Origin: DHVE2 group archaeon
GTDB taxonomy: Archaea > Thermoplasmatota > Thermoplasmata > Thermoplasmatales > Aciduliprofundaceae
NCBI GenBank assembly: GCA_026993785.1
Contig: JALWRZ010000003.1
Span: 1-64,000, forward strand
Length of the DNA: 64,000 nt
Direction: 5' to 3'
Below the pieces are notes generated by a model. It saw only the letters and a list, made by a program, of their open reading frames with translations. It had not been told where the DNA came from and did not search any database. The translations under genes were made by a program, and so were the position numbers. This document shows positions 58,442-64,000 of this stretch, piece by piece; the first letter of the stretch is position 1; each line of letters opens with the position of its first letter.

Positions 58442-59287
58442 ATGGTTAGAATATGTGCAGTTCAGATGAACATTGCCCACAACGATGTGGAAAAGAACCA
58501 TAAAAAGGCAGAAAATTACGTTATGGAAGCAGGCAAGAAAGAATGTGATTTTCTTGTCTTCCCTGAAATATTCTTGGAGGGAGTTATAAGAGATAAAGAA
58601 TCTTTGCGTAAGCTTGCAAGGCCTATACCTGGAGAATACACTGATTGGTTCACCAAATACGCGGAAGAATACGGAATGCATATAGTTATGGGCTCAATTC
58701 ACGAGCGAACAGAGAATGGATTCTATAACACTTCTGTTCTCATAGATGATAAGGGCAACATAATTGGCAAGTACCGAAAGAACTTTCTCTGGGCCTCTGA
58801 AACAAGGTTCTTAAAATATTCCAAAGAGAGACCCGTGTTTGATACCAAATTTGGTAAGGTTGGAATAAACATATGCTGGGACCTAGCCTTCCCTGAGGTA
58901 GCCAACGATATGGCTAAAAAAGGAGCAAGGATTCTCTTTGCTCCATCGTTCTGGTGCCTGGAGGATAAATATGGAATGGCGAAAAATAATAGCACTATTG
59001 ATAAGCTCAGTAACATTGAGCCAGAACCCCAGTTTGTAGATACCATTGTGGCAGCCAGAGCCTACGAGAATGAGATGCTTGTCATCTATGTGAATCCCTA
59101 TGGAGAATATGAGCTTGGAAATTATAAGATAAACTTATTTGGACACACGCAGCTAGCCATGCCTTTCTTTGGCACATTTGCCAAGATGCATGATGATGAG
59201 GGGATGCTTGTTGTGGATGCCCACACAGAATGGCTCGATATAGCAGAGGAAGTATATGCCATAAGGAGAACTTACAAACAGTTTTAA
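58442..59287 (+). CDS. carbon-nitrogen hydrolase (nitrilase superfamily)
   Basis: CDFLVFPEIFLEG (E), GKYRKNFLWASE (K), GINICWDLAFPEVANDMAKKGARILFAPSFW (C). Confidence 0.94.
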   Translation: MVRICAVQMNIAHNDVEKNHKKAENYVMEAGKKECDFLVFPEIFLEGVIRDKESLRKLARPIPGEYTDWFTKYAEEYGMHIVMGSIHERTENGFYNTSVLIDDKGNIIGKYRKNFLWASETRFLKYSKERPVFDTKFGKVGINICWDLAFPEVANDMAKKGARILFAPSFWCLEDKYGMAKNNSTIDKLSNIEPEPQFVDTIVAARAYENEMLVIYVNPYGEYELGNYKINLFGHTQLAMPFFGTFAKMHDDEGMLVVDAHTEWLDIAEEVYAIRRTYKQF

Positions 59288-60300
59288 GTTCCAGCTAGCC
59301 AGAGTATCTCAACCCTAAATACCTTTAAAAAATCCTCTCTATTCTCCTGTGAGTAATGGGTATCGAATTCTGGATGAAAACCGAATAACATGACCCTTCC
59401 GTTCTTGTACTGGAACTTTATAGCTGCCGGTTTTTGAACCTTATCATATATTGCCAAAACCTTCACATTATCAACCGGTGTGAAATAGGGGCCTCCCCAG
59501 TATGTTACATTAAATTTCTCCCCATTGTACCAGGTTATATTAGTTGGATACTGAGGGTTGTGTATGGTATTTGTATCGTAATCCCCAATCTCTTTAATAG
59601 GACCTACAGCCTTTCCAGAATACAGATCAAGAACATAGCCAGATTCATCACCATATTCTGCTCCATGCCATACTGTATAGTTGCTTGCAAAATATGAGCC
59701 TGCACATACACCCATATACGAGCCCCCCACCGCAACATACTCTCGAATAATATCTATTTGCTCTCTGGATAATCCGGAGATCATATGATCTGCTCTTCCA
59801 CCAGGGAACACTATAATATCGAAATTGAACAAATCATAAAGCCTGTTGAAATTCTCAGGAATTAAAAATTGTGTATCAAACCCCATATTCAAGAGAAGCA
59901 TGCTGAGCATTCTGTAACTCCCAGTATCAGCTCCATATCCTGCGTATATCCCTGCAGTGAGGGATACATTCTCCACATCGCTCAGATCAACACAATAGGA
60001 AGAATATTCCTCTCCATCCTTAAGTTCTAAAATACGCATGTGTCCCTCTTTTTTCGTATATGGTACAACCAGTTTATGGAGCATCTTTTCTGAGCTCTCA
60101 TTGTACATAACTCCGTTTATCTCTATGCTGCCCATAGTTGATTCGTTAGAACTCCATCTCACAAACATTTTATCCCCCATTATAGTTACTCTGAAATTAG
60201 GAGGCTTGCTTATTGGATTGGAACTGATTACAAGATAATAAAAGATAGAAAATCCAACTATCAAGATGGTGATAATAGCAATGATCTTGATCCAGCTCAT
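59284..60300 (-). CDS. membrane-anchored glutamine-amidotransferase-like protein (BPL_N-like)
   Basis: N-terminal TM; VFPGGRADHMISGLSREQIDIIREYVAVGGSYMGVCAGSYFASN; FGFHPEFDTH. Confidence 0.75.
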   Translation of the reverse strand: MSWIKIIAIITILIVGFSIFYYLVISSNPISKPPNFRVTIMGDKMFVRWSSNESTMGSIEINGVMYNESSEKMLHKLVVPYTKKEGHMRILELKDGEEYSSYCVDLSDVENVSLTAGIYAGYGADTGSYRMLSMLLLNMGFDTQFLIPENFNRLYDLFNFDIIVFPGGRADHMISGLSREQIDIIREYVAVGGSYMGVCAGSYFASNYTVWHGAEYGDESGYVLDLYSGKAVGPIKEIGDYDTNTIHNPQYPTNITWYNGEKFNVTYWGGPYFTPVDNVKVLAIYDKVQKPAAIKFQYKNGRVMLFGFHPEFDTHYSQENREDFLKVFRVEILWLAGT

Positions 60301-61424
60301 TTGTAAGCACCCTCAACGTATTTCCAGCAAGCCACCAGATGTCCATCTCCTACATCCACCAGGGGAGGAGCTAATTTCTTACAGACATCCTTTGCATAGG
60401 GACAGCGGGTATGGAACTTACATCCGGGAGGTGGATTTCTAGGGCTTGGTATTGTGCCGTAAAGAGGTTTAATCGTACCCTTTTTATCAGGATCTGGGTA
60501 GGGTATGGATTCCATAAGTGCTTTGGTATAGGGATGTTTCATCTCCTCAAAAACCTGTTCTGTAGTGCCCAATTCAACAATGTTACCCAAGTACATCACT
60601 GCAATTTTATCGCTTATGTAATGTACCACGCTCAAATCGTGGGAGATAAAGAGATAGGTAAGTTTCATATCCTTTTGGAGCTCTTGCATGAGATCCAGAA
60701 TTTGAGCTTGTACTGATACATCCAGGGCGGATGTAGGCTCATCCATAACTATGAACTCTGGATTTAAGGCCAGTGCCCGGGCTATTGAGGCTCTCTGCAG
60801 CTCTCCCCCGGATAACTGATGTGGGAATCTTCTCAGATGTCTTTTAGCTAAGCCACATTTTTCTAAGAGTTCTAAAACACGCTCATCAATATCTTTACCA
60901 GAGAGTTCGGGGTAATGAGTCTTTAGAATTACTCCTATGTTATCCCTCATGTTCATCCTCGGATTGAAGGATGTATAAGGATCTTGAAAAACTATCTGCA
61001 TCTTCCTTCTTATACTTCGCATCTCTTTTTTATCCTTCTTCATCAAATCATACCTTTTCTTCAGCTCTTCCAATCTTTTCTTATCTCTATCACTCAACCT
61101 CTCCTTGGTTTCCAGTTTCTTTATCTCCATCATAACTTCTGAAGGAGCGTCAAATATAATCTCCCCCTCCGTGGGCTCTATGAGCCTGAGTATGGAAAGA
61201 CCCATGGTTGTCTTTCCACTTCCAGATTCGCCAACAACCCCGAAGGTTTCCGATCTATAAACATCAAAACTCACACCGTCAACAGCCTTGACATAGCCTA
61301 CAACTTTCTGCATAACTCCCGCTTTTATGGGAAAGTATTTTTTCAGATTCCTTACCAGAAGAAGTGGATGACTAATCTTCCTCACCCCCATGGAGCCAGC
61401 AGGCAACATAATGATTCTCTCCAA
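60297..61424 (-). CDS. oppF: oligopeptide/dipeptide ABC transporter ATP-binding protein
   Basis: GVVGESGSGKTTMGLSILRLIEPTEG, IVFQDPYTSFNPRMN, LSGGELQRASIARAL, C-terminal CKFHTRCPYAKDVC. Confidence 0.95.
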   Translation of the reverse strand: MERIIMLPAGSMGVRKISHPLLLVRNLKKYFPIKAGVMQKVVGYVKAVDGVSFDVYRSETFGVVGESGSGKTTMGLSILRLIEPTEGEIIFDAPSEVMMEIKKLETKERLSDRDKKRLEELKKRYDLMKKDKKEMRSIRRKMQIVFQDPYTSFNPRMNMRDNIGVILKTHYPELSGKDIDERVLELLEKCGLAKRHLRRFPHQLSGGELQRASIARALALNPEFIVMDEPTSALDVSVQAQILDLMQELQKDMKLTYLFISHDLSVVHYISDKIAVMYLGNIVELGTTEQVFEEMKHPYTKALMESIPYPDPDKKGTIKPLYGTIPSPRNPPPGCKFHTRCPYAKDVCKKLAPPLVDVGDGHLVACWKYVEGAYK

Positions 61425-62358
61425 CCTTTACCATCCTTGGTTTCTCCTTTTTACATATTTCCATAGCATACTGGCATCTTGGATGGAACCTACACCCTTT
61501 TGGTGGATCTAGATAATTGGGTACTGAGCCCTTTATGGAAGGCAGTGGCTTGCCCTTGTGTTCAGGTCTAGGTATTGCACCCATCAGCCCCATTGTATAG
61601 GGATGTTTTGGATTCTTCAAGATATTATAAGTGCTGCCATAGGCAACGACACTTCCCGCATACATAACACCTATTCTATCGCATAGCTGTGCAACTACCC
61701 CCAAATCATGGGTTATGAAGAGCACAGACATTCCTAGCTTTTCTTGAAGCTCTTTTATCAATTTCAATATCTGTGCCTGGATAGTCACATCAAGAGCTGT
61801 TGTGGGTTCATCCGCTATCAATAACTTCGGTTTCGAGGAGATGGCCATGGCAATCATTACTCTCTGGGCCATTCCTCCCGATAATTCAAATGGATATGAT
61901 TCAAGAACTCTCTCGGGATCTGGCATATTCACAAGCTTTAGGAGCTTAAGGGCCTTATCTAGGGCAGTATCTTTATCCACTTCTTGATGGTTCATAATCA
62001 CATTTATCATCTGATCTTTAACTTTGAAAACGGGATTGAGAGAGCCAATGGGGTTCTGGAAGATCATGGATATCTCCTTACCTCTAATTCTGTTGAGCTC
62101 ACTCTCCGACATCTTCAATACGTCTTTACCGTTAAAGAGGATCCTTCCAGATCTGATATTTGCATTGTTTGCAACGAGTCCCATTATAAGGCGAGAGGTG
62201 ACACTTTTCCCACATCCCGATTCACCCACAAGCCCGAAGATTTCCCCCCTCTTTATCTTGAAATTCACATCATCGAGAACATGGAGGACTCCCTCGTAGG
62301 TGTAGAAGTCAACCGTTAGATTTTCCACTGAGAGTATCACATCTTCCATTTTTATCAC
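61372..62358 (-). CDS. oppD: oligopeptide/dipeptide ABC transporter ATP-binding protein
   Basis: GLVGESGCGKSVTSRLIMGL, MIFQNPIGSLNPVFKV, LSGGMAQRVMIAMAI, CRFHPRCQYAMEIC. Confidence 0.95.
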   Translation of the reverse strand: MIKMEDVILSVENLTVDFYTYEGVLHVLDDVNFKIKRGEIFGLVGESGCGKSVTSRLIMGLVANNANIRSGRILFNGKDVLKMSESELNRIRGKEISMIFQNPIGSLNPVFKVKDQMINVIMNHQEVDKDTALDKALKLLKLVNMPDPERVLESYPFELSGGMAQRVMIAMAISSKPKLLIADEPTTALDVTIQAQILKLIKELQEKLGMSVLFITHDLGVVAQLCDRIGVMYAGSVVAYGSTYNILKNPKHPYTMGLMGAIPRPEHKGKPLPSIKGSVPNYLDPPKGCRFHPRCQYAMEICKKEKPRMVKVGENHYVACWLHGGEED

Positions 62359-63764
62359 CTAAATCTCTTCAACCTGATCTTGGGATCCAAGAACTCTCTC
62401 AGGGCATCACCAATCAGATTGAAAGATATCACTGTGAGGAATATGAAGATGCCTGGAAACACCGAGGGCCACCATATTCCTTGGGTTATGTATGTTGCCT
62501 CTTGCGATATCATAAGACCCCAATCTGGAGTTGGAGGCTTGGCTCCCAATCCCAAGAATGCTAGAGCTGCTTCTGCAAGTATGACTGTGCCCATGTCTAG
62601 GGTTGCTTGGACTATTATGGGTGCGAGAGAATTTGGAAATATGAACTTGGTTATTATCGACATATTCTTTATTCCAGCTGCTTTTGCAGCCATCACATAC
62701 GCTCTTTCTCTTAGGGATAGAACCATGTTTCGCATTATTCTCGTGTACCACGGCCACCAGGCTATTGCTATGGCAAACATCGCATTCATCAGGTTTGGAC
62801 CTAGAGTCACCGATAATACCATGGCTAGGAGAAGTGCAGGAAATGCTAGGAATATGTCAGTAATTCTCATTATGACCTCATCTATAATTCCACCATAGTA
62901 GCCCGCAAAGGCTCCTAAAGGCACACCTATGAGCATTGATAGGGCTACAACCACAATGGCAACAAATAAGGCAATTCTTGTTCCGAAAAACACCCTGCTC
63001 ATCACATCCCTGTTATAATAATCGGTGCCAAAGGGATGCTCCCAGCTTGGAGCCTTCCAGAAATCCACGCCAATCTTTCCCATTTTGGATTCGGAGATTA
63101 TTATAACGTTTACCGTTGTGGTGGCATCCACCTTCACAGAATCAGAGCTGGCACTTATTGAGATAATGGTAGTCCATGCTATAGATACATTTGTTGTGGT
63201 ATTTGGCAAGGTTACATTTTCTCTACCTTTCATATTGAGATACGTTGGAAACTCCTGTCCAGGAGATACCATGCCCGATTCAACATCCGTAAGGTTTACA
63301 TATAAAGCTGTTACATTTTTTATCTCAATAAATACGGTTACGTTCATCTTGGCGCTAATCGGTGTATTCCGGGGTACGCTAACCGATAACTCAGTTTTAT
63401 TATCACTAACCATAGTCATAGAGGCATTACCCACAGTGACCGTAGCGGTACCTTCACCTCTGGGAGAGAACTTCCATTCTTCATAGTTTCCAATGAAAAC
63501 GGTGCCTGAGGAGGTGAAGGTTGAGTAAACCGTGGTGTTTCCAATTCCTCTATAGGATGTACCTACGGTCATAGCATCCTCAGGATGGGGAGAGATCCAA
63601 GGAGCAAATATGGCAATTATAACAAGGGCTAGCATAAGAAGTATGCCTATTTTCATTAGAGGGTTACACCAAACTATTTTGAAGCCTATTTTCCACTCCT
63701 TAAACTGTTCTTGATGATTTTCCAAGAACTTCCGATATCTCTCTCTTAACCCTGCAGAACTCAT
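62355..63764 (-). CDS. oppC: oligopeptide/dipeptide ABC transporter permease with large extracytoplasmic insertion
   Basis: MKIGILLMLALVIIAIFAPWISPHPEDA; HPFGTDYYNRDVMSRVFFGTRIALFVAIVVVALSMLIGVPLGAFAGYYGG; 469 aa. Confidence 0.93.
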   Translation of the reverse strand: MSSAGLRERYRKFLENHQEQFKEWKIGFKIVWCNPLMKIGILLMLALVIIAIFAPWISPHPEDAMTVGTSYRGIGNTTVYSTFTSSGTVFIGNYEEWKFSPRGEGTATVTVGNASMTMVSDNKTELSVSVPRNTPISAKMNVTVFIEIKNVTALYVNLTDVESGMVSPGQEFPTYLNMKGRENVTLPNTTTNVSIAWTTIISISASSDSVKVDATTTVNVIIISESKMGKIGVDFWKAPSWEHPFGTDYYNRDVMSRVFFGTRIALFVAIVVVALSMLIGVPLGAFAGYYGGIIDEVIMRITDIFLAFPALLLAMVLSVTLGPNLMNAMFAIAIAWWPWYTRIMRNMVLSLRERAYVMAAKAAGIKNMSIITKFIFPNSLAPIIVQATLDMGTVILAEAALAFLGLGAKPPTPDWGLMISQEATYITQGIWWPSVFPGIFIFLTVISFNLIGDALREFLDPKIRLKRFR

Positions 63765-64000
63765 GCTTTCTCCCCCAAACTGATCCTAGGATCTATATAT
63801 GCTTGAATTATATCCACCACCAGATTGACAATAACATAGAAGAGCGAGACTACCACCACCATACCCATTATCACTGTATAATCTAAGTTCAGCAATGCCA
63901 TACCTGCAAACCAGCCTATACCACCCCATCCAAATATCCATTCCACGTAGAATGCTCCTGTTAACATATAAGCAAAGTTCAATCCAGTGATGGTTAACGT
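63761..64000 (-). CDS. oppB: oligopeptide ABC transporter permease, C-terminal part (5' truncated by window edge)
   Basis: TLTITGLNFAYMLTGAFYVEWIFGWGGIGWFAGMALLNLDYTVIMGMVVVVSLFYVIVNLVVDIIQAYIDPRI. Confidence 0.92.
   Translation of the reverse strand, partial: TLTITGLNFAYMLTGAFYVEWIFGWGGIGWFAGMALLNLDYTVIMGMVVVVSLFYVIVNLVVDIIQAYIDPRISLGEKA

Overview
AT-rich, gene-dense archaeal chromosome segment. Archaeal markers include egsA (glycerol-1-phosphate dehydrogenase), Nep1, V/A-ATPase subunit D, mptE, DUF373, UPF0179, archaeal NMNAT and CCA-less tRNA-Val genes. Gene content (clostripain-like and S9 peptidases, Opp-type peptide ABC transporter, 2-oxoacid:ferredoxin oxidoreductase) suggests a peptide-fermenting euryarchaeon, possibly DHVE2/Aciduliprofundum-like (inference only). 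Most of the window is housekeeping. Points worth a second look: (1) an oxidative-stress/iron island at 1-5.6 kb; (2) a clostripain-family protease whose frame is broken exactly at the catalytic Cys motif; (3) a family of GC-rich palindromic intergenic elements at about 9.3, 13.4, 35.6, 46.8-47.2 and 56.7 kb; (4) a 19-Cys/102-aa ORF with no start codon at its apparent N-terminus; (5) a K+-channel-like protein with a TLGHYP filter and its second RCK half in a separate cistron; (6) a bacterial-type RNase PH; (7) every convergent gene pair in the window abuts or overlaps at the 3' ends. No CRISPR array, rRNA or IS element was recognised. All calls are by eye from the sequence and ORF track; no database search was run.
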